Origin: an uncultured Eubacteriales bacterium
Lineage (GTDB): Bacteria > Bacillota > Clostridia > Oscillospirales > Oscillospiraceae
NCBI GenBank assembly: GCA_900549495.1
Contig: UROL01000017.1
Location: forward strand, 1 to 17,764
DNA: 17,764 bases
Direction: 5' to 3'
A program made the translations under genes and the position numbers. This document shows positions 1 through 6,073 of this stretch, one piece after another. The notes under the pieces are model-generated. The model ran no database searches, was not told the origin of the DNA, and saw only the letters and a list, made by a program, of their open reading frames with translations. Position 1 is the stretch's first letter. Every line of letters begins with the position of its first letter.

Positions 1-84
1 TCCTGGAGAAAACATTTTGTTTTTTCGTCTGTCTACTTGACAGGGAGCGGTTCATTTCCGTTGCAGCAGCCATTTCTTATTGAA

Positions 85-462
85 TTATGCTTCTTCCTGT
101 ATGCCCTGGTATTCCAGCAGCTCCAGCACCTGCTGGCCCCGCTGGGTCAGGCCCATGCTGCCGCAGAGGGGATATTCCCGGTAGCGTTCCAGGGATGCGC
201 CCCTGAGGGGCCGGGTGTAGTCTATGGAAATCAGGGCCTTCTTTTCCAGGCATTGCAGCACCAGGCTGGTCTGCTCCAAATTCTCGCAGCCCTCTTCCAG
301 GCACACCGGCACATCCTCCCCCAGCTTCCGGGCCACGGGCAGAAAGGCCACCTGCCCCAGCAGGCGCAGAAGCGCCACCTCCGGCCCGGTGAGGGACAGG
401 GTGGAGGCATTGCTGCACCCGGTGCAGCCGGTGCAGCCGGAGCAGCTGCCGCAGTCCGTCAT
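85..462 (-). CDS. Small Cys-rich protein, possibly winged-helix/FeoC-like, coupled to a DtxR regulator
   Basis: 125 residues, function not recognised. Five cysteines lie exactly three residues apart at the N-terminus (C4, C7, C10, C13, C16, in CGSCSGCTGCTGC), an arrangement suited to binding a metal or an Fe-S cluster. Three more single cysteines follow. From about residue 24 the chain looks like a compact alpha/beta fold. A helix-rich part is followed by LVLQCLEKKALISIDYTRPL, which resembles the recognition helix and wing of a winged-helix domain. There is no signal peptide or membrane segment, so it should be cytoplasmic. Its ATG overlaps the stop of the upstream DtxR-type gene in an ATGA, so the two are translationally coupled. 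Iron-type regulator plus Cys-rich putative winged helix recalls FeoC of ferrous iron systems, but that is inference. Any feo gene would lie beyond the left edge. Confidence 0.72.
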   Translation of the reverse strand: MTDCGSCSGCTGCTGCSNASTLSLTGPEVALLRLLGQVAFLPVARKLGEDVPVCLEEGCENLEQTSLVLQCLEKKALISIDYTRPLRGASLERYREYPLCGSMGLTQRGQQVLELLEYQGIQEEA

Positions 463-842
463 TGTTCTTCCCCCCTGTGGGCGATAACATGCCTCTTGAT
501 AATGGCAAAGCTCTCGTCGCTGATGACATGCTCGATTTTGCAGGCATCCTCCGCGGCGATTTCCTTCGGCACCCCCAGGCTGACGAGTATCTGGGAGAGG
601 ACGGTATGGCGCTCGTAGATTTTCTCGGCAATGGCCCGGCCGGCATCGGTGAGCAGCAGACCGCCATCCTTTTCCATGGTAATCAGGCCGCCCTTACGCA
701 GCAGCCCCATGGCCCGGGACACACTGGGCTTGGAATACCCCAGATATTCTCCTACATCAATGGAGCGGACAAATCCGCTTTGGCGGCTGAGAACCAAAAT
801 GGCCTCCAGATACATTTCGCCGGACTCATGGACATTCATCAT
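459..842 (-). CDS. DtxR/IdeR-family metal-dependent transcriptional repressor, iron-type ligands
   Basis: 127 residues, matching the two-domain short form of the family: an N-terminal winged helix (about 1-65, recognition helix around KPSVSRAMGLLRKGGLI) and a metal-binding/dimerisation domain (about 66-125), with no SH3-like third domain. Compared with remembered DtxR, the primary site is Met10, Cys101, Glu104 and His105 (GEMYLE and ACKIEH). This is the DtxR/IdeR iron set rather than the Asp/Glu set of MntR. His79 of the ancillary site is kept, while the residue corresponding to Glu83 is Ser. The expected role is to bind DNA when Fe(II) is plentiful and repress iron uptake. The start is the first of two ATGs, with GGAG 7 nt upstream. 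It has its own promoter with palindromes in the leader, suggesting autoregulation, and its stop overlaps the next gene. Confidence 0.9.
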   Translation of the reverse strand: MMNVHESGEMYLEAILVLSRQSGFVRSIDVGEYLGYSKPSVSRAMGLLRKGGLITMEKDGGLLLTDAGRAIAEKIYERHTVLSQILVSLGVPKEIAAEDACKIEHVISDESFAIIKRHVIAHRGEEQ

Positions 843-858
843 GCATACACTCCGTTTT

Positions 859-878
859 CCCGGGGATACCCCGGGGTA
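859..878. promoter_or_regulatory. Overlapping palindromes in the DtxR-type gene leader, candidate operator
   Basis: A 7+3+7 inverted repeat (CCCGGGG-ATA-CCCCGGG, 859-875) overlaps a perfect 12-bp palindrome TACCCCGGGGTA (867-878). Both lie just downstream of the predicted transcription start of the regulator gene, where a bound repressor would block transcription. The sequence does not match the classic DtxR box, so autoregulation is inference. An RNA hairpin is the alternative. Confidence 0.45.
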
Positions 879-892
879 CTTATATGCCTTAT

Positions 893-921
893 TTTATACC
901 ACAATTTCCCCGGAAATGCAA
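893..921 (-). promoter_or_regulatory. Promoter of the DtxR-type gene pair
   Basis: On the minus strand TTGCAT (-35) and TATAAA (-10) are separated by exactly 17 bases, giving a leader of roughly 45 nt before the ATG at 842. A good sigma-A type match, and the only one upstream of the gene. Confidence 0.65.
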
Positions 922-944
922 GGGATCCGGGCAAAGCAAATGGA

Positions 945-968
945 CAGGAGCTGGTTTAGCAGCTCCTG
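945..968 (-). terminator. Hairpin terminator after the HAD phosphatase gene
   Basis: A perfect 9-bp stem (CAGGAGCTG / CAGCTCCTG) with a 6-nt loop, 20 bases beyond the stop of the HAD gene. On the minus strand the following bases are only moderately T-rich (TCCATTTGCTTTG), so termination may be imperfect. On the plus strand a TTTTT follows a few bases later, but no plus-strand gene ends here. Confidence 0.5.
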
Positions 969-988
969 CGTAGATTTTTGTACGGAAT

Positions 989-1789
989 TTATCCCCTGGC
1001 TGCCCTGGCCATGGCGGCAATGTCCCCCACGCCGTCCAAGACGATGCTGGGGCGATAGGCATAGGTTTTCAGCGTTTCCCGAGTGGAGACACCGGAGAGC
1101 ACCAGGACGGTGGACATGCCGCTCTCCATGCCGGAGATTACGTCGGTATCCATCCGGTCCCCCACCATCACCGCCTCGGCGCTATGGCAGTTCAGCAGGT
1201 TTAGCCCGGTACGCATCATCAGGGGATTGGGCTTGCCGCAGAAATAGGCCTGGGTGCCGGTGGCCATCTCAATGGGGGCAATCAGCGCCCGGCAGGCCGG
1301 GGCGATGCCGCATTCAATGGGGCCGGAGACATCGGAGTTGGCTCCAATGAGCTTGGCCCCCTTCAGCACCAGGTTGGTGGCCTTGGTCAGGGTGTCCAGG
1401 GAATAGGAGCGCCCCTCCCCCACCACCACATAGTCGGGATTCACATCGTTCATGGTGATGCCCGCATCATACAGGGCGTTCAGCAGCCCCGCCTCGCCGA
1501 TGACGAACACCGAGCAGCCCGGAGCCTGCTCCTTCAAAAAGGCAGCCGTAGCCAGAGCGCTGGTATAAAAATGCTCCTCCGGCACATCCAGCCCCATCCG
1601 GGCCAGCTTCTGATTCAGCTCCCGGGGGGTATAGCCGCTGTTGTTGGTCAGGAACAGGTATTCCTTCTGCTCCTCGTGGAGCCACTGGATAAACTCCGCC
1701 ACCCCGGGCAGAATCCGGTTTCCGTGGTAGATGACTCCGTCCATATCGCAGATAAAGCCCTTTTTCTCGTTGAAATCCATTCTGTCCAT
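989..1789 (-). CDS. HAD superfamily phosphatase, NagD/class IIA subfamily
   Basis: 266 residues, the usual size for NagD-like nucleotide or sugar phosphatases. All four HAD motifs are present: DMDG with nucleophile Asp15 and Asp17, TNNSG (48-52), Lys186 in GKPNP, and the magnesium-binding GDRMDTD (210-216). The type IIA cap lies between motifs II and III. Such enzymes hydrolyse phosphate from small cytoplasmic metabolites (UMP for E. coli NagD, 4-nitrophenyl phosphate in vitro for many). The substrate here cannot be read from sequence. The start at 1789 has AAGAAGG 11 nt upstream, and an in-frame ATG at residue 4 is the alternative. It is monocistronic, with its own promoter and a hairpin downstream. 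It probably works in phosphometabolite housekeeping. Confidence 0.9.
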   Translation of the reverse strand: MDRMDFNEKKGFICDMDGVIYHGNRILPGVAEFIQWLHEEQKEYLFLTNNSGYTPRELNQKLARMGLDVPEEHFYTSALATAAFLKEQAPGCSVFVIGEAGLLNALYDAGITMNDVNPDYVVVGEGRSYSLDTLTKATNLVLKGAKLIGANSDVSGPIECGIAPACRALIAPIEMATGTQAYFCGKPNPLMMRTGLNLLNCHSAEAVMVGDRMDTDVISGMESGMSTVLVLSGVSTRETLKTYAYRPSIVLDGVGDIAAMARAARG

Positions 1790-1830
1790 CTTTCTATCAG
1801 CCTTCTTTACGATTCATATTTTACAGTTCC

Positions 1831-1858
1831 AACATACCCCAGAATTGTAAAATCGGCA
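1831..1858 (-). promoter_or_regulatory. Promoter of the HAD phosphatase gene
   Basis: On the minus strand TTGCCG and TATGTT are separated by 17 bases in the 97-base gap between the DUF1003 gene and the HAD gene. It is flanked by TTTACA-type repeats: an upstream tandem pair (1868-1885) and an ATTTTACA/TGTAAAAT inverted repeat that straddles the -10. Confidence 0.45.
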
Positions 1859-1867
1859 AGAGGGCAC

Positions 1868-1885
1868 ATGTAAAATCTATGTAAA
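1868..1885. repeat. Tandem ATGTAAA repeats with 11-bp period, possible regulator box
   Basis: Two copies of ATGTAAA lie exactly 11 bases apart, so on the same face of the helix, and end 8 bases before the -35 of the HAD promoter. Read on the promoter strand they are TTTACAT-N4-TTTACAT, which resembles the 11-bp-spaced direct repeats bound by PhoP/PhoB-type response regulators. The assignment to any regulator is inference. A similar pair occurs at 15292-15309. Confidence 0.35.
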
Positions 1886-1886
1886 G

Positions 1887-2384
1887 CTAGATGGAGTTCT
1901 TCTCCTCCAGCTGCTTTTCCAGGGCAGCCTGTCTGGCCAGAATCGCCGTGACCTTGTCATAGAGGTCTTCTATCATGATTTCGGTTTTCAGATTGACCTT
2001 GTAGTCGTTTTCCGCCCGGCGGCGATCCTTTTCCTCCTGCCGGTTTTGGCTCATCATAATCAGGGGGGCCTGAATGGCAGCCACGCAGGAAAGCACCAGA
2101 TTCAGCAGAATAAAGGGATATGGATCAAACGCCTTGGCCGCCAACAGGACGTTGACCGCCATCCATAGAATCAGCACACCGGTAAAGGAGAAGATGAAGG
2201 CCCAGCTCCCGGCAAATTTTGCGATGGCATCCGCCGCCCGCTGACCCAGGGTGTATTTTTCCTTCTCCCCTGCGGGATTCACAGAAACCTTGCTGTCTGC
2301 CAGAAGGTTCAGCACCTCCTCGTCCGTCATGTCGTGGCGGATATCCGCCAGAACCTCTTTCAGCAGCTTTCGATTTTCTTTCAT
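1887..2384 (-). CDS. DUF1003 family membrane protein
   Basis: 165 residues. The core matches DUF1003: GQRAADAIAKFAGSWAFI, first membrane helix about 61-82, a short DPYPF linker (87-91), second helix about 90-111 ending in AIQAPLIMMSQNRQ, then the basic RQEEKDRRRAENDYKVNLKTE segment. A C-terminal amphipathic, probably coiled-coil tail runs from about 115 to 162. The biochemical function of the family is unknown. Its ATG at 2384 overlaps the TGA of the upstream NSS transporter gene (ATGA), with GAGGG 9 nt upstream, so the two should be made together. Whether it is a transporter partner is an open inference. No terminator is evident after the stop; the next gene has its own promoter. Confidence 0.88.
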   Translation of the reverse strand: MKENRKLLKEVLADIRHDMTDEEVLNLLADSKVSVNPAGEKEKYTLGQRAADAIAKFAGSWAFIFSFTGVLILWMAVNVLLAAKAFDPYPFILLNLVLSCVAAIQAPLIMMSQNRQEEKDRRRAENDYKVNLKTEIMIEDLYDKVTAILARQAALEKQLEEKNSI

Positions 2385-3862
2385 TTGTTTTTTCCCTCTT
2401 TTTTTCCGCCGAAGACAATCCAGCCGATGACAGCCAGGAAGGCGGCAGCCACAATCAGCCAGGGAACCAGGTAGCCGGTGCCCTTTTCCCGGAACATATC
2501 CCAGTAGCCCTTGACGTAAATCACCACCACAATGGCCGGGAGCACGTAGCGCATATAGCCTCGGGCCCAGCCGGGGAAGCGCAGGCCCTTACCGGCATCC
2601 GCCTCTGCCAGGAAATTGTCCCAGCCCCAGCCGTAGCGGTTGATGCAGAAGGCCAGATACACCAGGGAGCCCAGGGGCAGCAGATTGTTGGAGACGATGA
2701 AATCCTCCAAATCCATCAGCCCGGAGCCCGGGCCCAGGGGCTGTAGGCCAGACAGCACATTGAAGCCCAGCACGCAGGGCAGGGCCAGAACAATCATGGC
2801 CACGGTATTGACAGCCACCGCCTTTCTCCGGCTCCAGTGCCATAGGTCCATGGTACAGGCCAGAATGTTTTCAAACACGGTGATGATGGTGGAAATGGCG
2901 GCAAAGGACATAAACAGGAAGAACAGCATTCCCCAAATTCGCCCGCCGGACATCTGGTTGAAAATATTGGGCAGGGTAATGAAAATCAGGGAGGGGCCGG
3001 AGCCCGGCGTAATCCCGAAGCTGAAGCAGGCGGGAATGATAATCATTCCGGCCATCAGGGCCACAAAGGTATCCAGAACGGTGACGCTCAGGGCATCCCC
3101 GGTAAGGGAGGCATCCTTATCCTTATAGCTGCCGCAGATGGACATGGCGCCAATGCCCAGGCTCAGAGTAAAGAAGGATTGGCTCATGGCGGCAAAAATC
3201 ACATTGCCGATGCCCCGCTCCGCCATGGCGGCAAAATCCGGCACCAGGTAGAACCGGATGCCCTCTCCTGCCCCGGGCAGGGTGGCAGAGTGCACCGCCA
3301 GTACCACAATCAGCCCCAGCAGGCCAATCATCATGCCCTTACTGACCCGCTCCACGCCCTTCACCACACCCAGAGCGCAGATGCCGAAGGAAATCACCGT
3401 GGCCAGCACCGCCCAGAAGAGCATCTGCCCCGGGTTACCGGTGAGGGAGGTAAAGGCATCGGCCACCTGCTCCGTGGTCATGGCTGCGGCGGTGAACTCA
3501 CCCCGGAGGCATTTCCAGAAGTAGCACATCATCCATCCGGCCACGGTGGTATAGAACATCATCAGCAGCACATTGCCCGCCATGGCCATCACGCCATAGT
3601 GGTGGAAATGGCTGCCCTTGGGCTCCAATTCCTGGAAGGAGGCCACGCAGCTTTTCCGGCTGCTGCGGCCCACGGCGTACTCGCACACCAGAATGGGAAT
3701 GCCCAGCACTGCCAGAAACACCAGATAAATCAAGATAAAGGCCGCTCCCCCGAATTCGCCGCAGATATAGGGGAACCGCCAGACATTGCCGATTCCCACG
3801 GCACAACCGGCGGAAACCAGGACAAAGCCCAGCCGGGAGCTGAAGGTCTCTCGTTTTTCCAT
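2381..3862 (-). CDS. Neurotransmitter:sodium symporter (NSS/SNF) family transporter
   Basis: 493 residues with about 11-12 hydrophobic helices, a LeuT-fold sodium-coupled importer of amino acids or related small solutes. The diagnostic first helix is intact: RLGFVLVSAGCAVGIGNVWRFPY (given from residue 10) includes the unwound GxGN region that shapes the sodium and substrate sites, with Asn26 matching a sodium ligand of LeuT. It also carries the usual GGAAFILIYL following segment and a TM3-like TTVAGWMMCYFW. The substrate is not predictable. An in-frame extension to 3964 exists, but AAGGAG 8 nt before the ATG at 3862 and the promoter at 3898-3926 lie inside it, so the shorter start is right. 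It is first gene of a two-gene unit with DUF1003. Confidence 0.92.
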   Translation of the reverse strand: MEKRETFSSRLGFVLVSAGCAVGIGNVWRFPYICGEFGGAAFILIYLVFLAVLGIPILVCEYAVGRSSRKSCVASFQELEPKGSHFHHYGVMAMAGNVLLMMFYTTVAGWMMCYFWKCLRGEFTAAAMTTEQVADAFTSLTGNPGQMLFWAVLATVISFGICALGVVKGVERVSKGMMIGLLGLIVVLAVHSATLPGAGEGIRFYLVPDFAAMAERGIGNVIFAAMSQSFFTLSLGIGAMSICGSYKDKDASLTGDALSVTVLDTFVALMAGMIIIPACFSFGITPGSGPSLIFITLPNIFNQMSGGRIWGMLFFLFMSFAAISTIITVFENILACTMDLWHWSRRKAVAVNTVAMIVLALPCVLGFNVLSGLQPLGPGSGLMDLEDFIVSNNLLPLGSLVYLAFCINRYGWGWDNFLAEADAGKGLRFPGWARGYMRYVLPAIVVVIYVKGYWDMFREKGTGYLVPWLIVAAAFLAVIGWIVFGGKKEGKNK

Positions 3863-3897
3863 ATGTTCTCTCCTTCTATGTTCGAAAATATGAATAG

Positions 3898-3926
3898 AGT
3901 ATATCGTATTTTTCGATAAATAGCAA
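3898..3926 (-). promoter_or_regulatory. Promoter of the NSS transporter operon
   Basis: TTGCTA (-35) and TATACT (-10) on the minus strand with a 17-base spacer, about 35 bases before the start codon. The spacer holds an inverted repeat, TATCG...CGATA (about 3902-3918), a possible operator. Confidence 0.7.
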
Positions 3927-3950
3927 GCACCTGTTTCATTTTTCATACAG

Positions 3951-3989
3951 AAAGGCGCCCCCATGCTTTTGCTGCACGGGAGCGCCCTT
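3951..3989 (-). terminator. Terminator of the purine salvage/transport operon
   Basis: A 12-bp stem (AAGGGCGCTCCC paired with GGGGGCGCCTTT, including two G-U pairs) closes a 15-nt loop immediately after the last permease gene. On the minus strand it runs into CCTTTCTGT, a short U tract. The plus strand also has TTTTT after the stem, so it may work in both directions. Confidence 0.65.
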
Positions 3990-3994
3990 GCTTT

Positions 3995-4981
3995 TTATCG
4001 CTCTTCTCGGAAGTAGGACTGGCCCAGGCTCTCGGGGGGCTGGGTCTCCCGCTTATTACGCATACTGGTCATCACCAGCACTACAATGGTGACAATATAG
4101 GGAAGCATCTTATACAGCTCCTTCATTGCCATGCTGGGGCTGGGCAGGAACAGGTACAGAATATACAGTCCGCCAAAGAGGATGGAGCTGATGATACCCA
4201 CACTGGGCCGCCAGATGGTGAAGATAACCAGCGCGATTGCCAGCCAGCCCCGGTCACCGAAGCCATTGTTGGACCACACGCCGTTGGCATAGTCCATCAC
4301 ATAGTACAGGCCGCCCAGGCCCGCAATCATGCTGCCGACAATGGTGGCGACGTATTTGTATTTGCCGATGTTGATGCCCGCAGCGTCTGCCGTGGCAGGG
4401 TTCTCGCCCACGGCACGCAGGTGCAGGCCGGTGCGGGTGTGGCCCAGGATATAGGAGGCCAGCAACGCAATGAAGATGGCCAGATACGCCAGGAAGCCAT
4501 AGGAGAACAGCAGCTTGCCCACGGCGCCGGTGGTCTGGGCAAAGGGCAGGGTGCGGCGGAAATAGCTGCTGGTGGCAGACAGGGCGATGGAGGGCACATC
4601 CGCCCCCACCAGCTTAATCAGAGAGCCGCCGAAGAAATTGCCGAAGCCCACGCCGAAGGTGGTCATGGCCAGACCGGTGACGTTCTGATTGGCCCGCAGG
4701 GTGACGGTGAGGAAGCAGTACAGCGCCCCCATCAGGGCAGAGCCCAGAAGGCAGCCCAGCATGGGGAAAAGCAGCGCCAGGAAGCCATTCATATTCCCCT
4801 TGGCGGCCTGCTCATACAGGAAAGCGCCAATGACGCCGCCAATGCCGCCCACATACATAATGCCGGGAATACCCAGGTTCAGGTTGCCGGACTTTTCGGT
4901 GATGGTCTCACCGGTGGAGCCAAAGAGCAGCGGGATGCCCTGCATCACAGCCCGGGGGATAAAGGCAACAAGGTCAAACAT
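3995..4981 (-). CDS. Nucleoside/purine ABC transporter permease (NupQ/YufQ-like)
   Basis: 328 residues, a BPD_transp_2-type integral membrane permease with about 8-9 hydrophobic helices. The pattern near residues 20-45 (LFGSTGETITEKSGNLNLGIPGIMYVGG) is typical of the second permease of BMP-dependent nucleoside importers, as are LRANQNVTGLAMTTFG and GENPATADAAGI, the last being part of the cytoplasmic loop that contacts the ATPase. It forms the channel as a heterodimer with the preceding permease. Start and upstream stop share a base (TAATG), with AAGGAGG 7 nt before the ATG, so translation is coupled. It is last in the operon and followed by a terminator. The specificity for nucleosides or purines rests on family and operon context, not on residues seen here. 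Confidence 0.9.
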   Translation of the reverse strand: MFDLVAFIPRAVMQGIPLLFGSTGETITEKSGNLNLGIPGIMYVGGIGGVIGAFLYEQAAKGNMNGFLALLFPMLGCLLGSALMGALYCFLTVTLRANQNVTGLAMTTFGVGFGNFFGGSLIKLVGADVPSIALSATSSYFRRTLPFAQTTGAVGKLLFSYGFLAYLAIFIALLASYILGHTRTGLHLRAVGENPATADAAGINIGKYKYVATIVGSMIAGLGGLYYVMDYANGVWSNNGFGDRGWLAIALVIFTIWRPSVGIISSILFGGLYILYLFLPSPSMAMKELYKMLPYIVTIVVLVMTSMRNKRETQPPESLGQSYFREER

Positions 4982-6072
4982 TACTTTTCCTCCTTCCCCC
5001 CTGCCTTACGCAGGGAAATCTTATAGGTGATGAAGAATTCACAGCCGATAATAAAGAAGAGGATGATGCCGGTGAGGATGTCGCCGAAGGAATCGTTCAG
5101 CCGGAACTGGGTGGCAATCTCCCCAGAGCCCCGGCCCAGGAACACCAGCAGCAGACTGGTGAAAATCATGCCAATGGGATTGAATTTCGCCATCCAGGAC
5201 ACCATAACGGCGGTAAAGCCCCGGCCTCCGGCGGTGGCGGCGGCGATGGTATGGTCAGAGCCGCCCACCAGGAGCAGACCTGCCAGGCCGCACAGGGCGC
5301 CGGACAGAGCCATGGTGCGGATGATGACCCGCTCCACCTTGATGCCCACATACTTTGCCGTGCGGACGGACTCGCCCACCACGGAAATCTCATAGCCGTG
5401 CTTTGTCCAGTTCAGGTAGATATACAGCAGACCTGTGAGAATGGCCACCACCAGAACGGTGAACAGGTATTTCTGCCCGGCCACTGTGGGCAGCCAACCG
5501 GCCCGGGTGGACTGATTGATGATGCCCACCTTGCCGGAGCCCTTGGGCACCTCCCAGATGATGACGAAATAAGCCACAATCTGGGTGGCCACATAGTTCA
5601 TCATCAGGGTGAACAGGGTTTCGTTGGTGTTCCACTTTGCCTTGAAAAAGGCAGGAATGGCCCCCCAAACGCCACCGGCTGCCAGGGCGCAGACCAGCAT
5701 AACAAGAATCAGCAGCCAATTGGGCAGCTTGTCGCCCAGGTGAATCATGCAGGCTGCCGTGGCCAGGCCCCCCATCAGCACCTGTCCTTCGCCGCCCACG
5801 TTCCAGAACTTCATCCGGAAGGCAGGGGTAACGGCCAGGGAGACACACAGCAAGACAGAGAGATTTTGCAGCACATTCCAGATGCGCCGGGGTGTGCCGA
5901 AGGCACCATCCCACATGGTTTTGTAAATGGCAATGGGGTTTTCGCCGGTCATGGCTGTGGTGACAAAGCCGCACACCACCAGGGCCAGCAGGATTGCAAT
6001 GCACCGGATGCCCCAGGCTCCATACCAGGGCAGCTCCTTGCGCTTGGATAGGTGGAAGAGTTTCTGATTCAT
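4981..6072 (-). CDS. Nucleoside/purine ABC transporter permease (NupP/YufP-like)
   Basis: 363 residues, the larger permease subunit. A basic N-terminal leader is followed by about 10 hydrophobic helices. Family signatures include NPIAIYKTMWDGAFGT after the first helix, AFRMKFWNVGGEGQVLMGGLA (from about residue 83) and the coupling-loop sequence VGESVRTAKYVGI, which should contact the ATPase. It sits in the plasma membrane and pairs with the next gene product. The ATG follows the ATPase stop with a single base between, and AGGAGG 5 nt upstream lies in the last codons of the ATPase gene, so the subunits are tightly co-translated. Confidence 0.9.
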   Translation of the reverse strand: MNQKLFHLSKRKELPWYGAWGIRCIAILLALVVCGFVTTAMTGENPIAIYKTMWDGAFGTPRRIWNVLQNLSVLLCVSLAVTPAFRMKFWNVGGEGQVLMGGLATAACMIHLGDKLPNWLLILVMLVCALAAGGVWGAIPAFFKAKWNTNETLFTLMMNYVATQIVAYFVIIWEVPKGSGKVGIINQSTRAGWLPTVAGQKYLFTVLVVAILTGLLYIYLNWTKHGYEISVVGESVRTAKYVGIKVERVIIRTMALSGALCGLAGLLLVGGSDHTIAAATAGGRGFTAVMVSWMAKFNPIGMIFTSLLLVFLGRGSGEIATQFRLNDSFGDILTGIILFFIIGCEFFITYKISLRKAGGKEEK

Positions 6073-6073
6073 A

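Noticed and set aside
29..43. CTGTC/GACAG hairpin as terminator of the DtxR pair
   Set aside because: Only 5 bp, and on the minus strand it is followed by an A-rich tract rather than U.
1..73. Possible start of a minus-strand gene running off the left edge (MAAATEMNRSLSSRQTKKQN)
   Set aside because: Only 24 codons are visible, no ribosome binding site precedes either ATG, and nothing is recognisable.
420..462. GGTGCAGCC repeats as a microsatellite or CRISPR-like repeat
   Set aside because: It is the coding sequence of the Cys-rich ladder (Cys-Thr-Gly-Cys-type codons); the repetition follows from the protein.
3863..3964. 34-residue N-terminal extension of the NSS transporter
   Set aside because: It contains the ribosome site and promoter of the shorter start and overlaps the neighbouring terminator.
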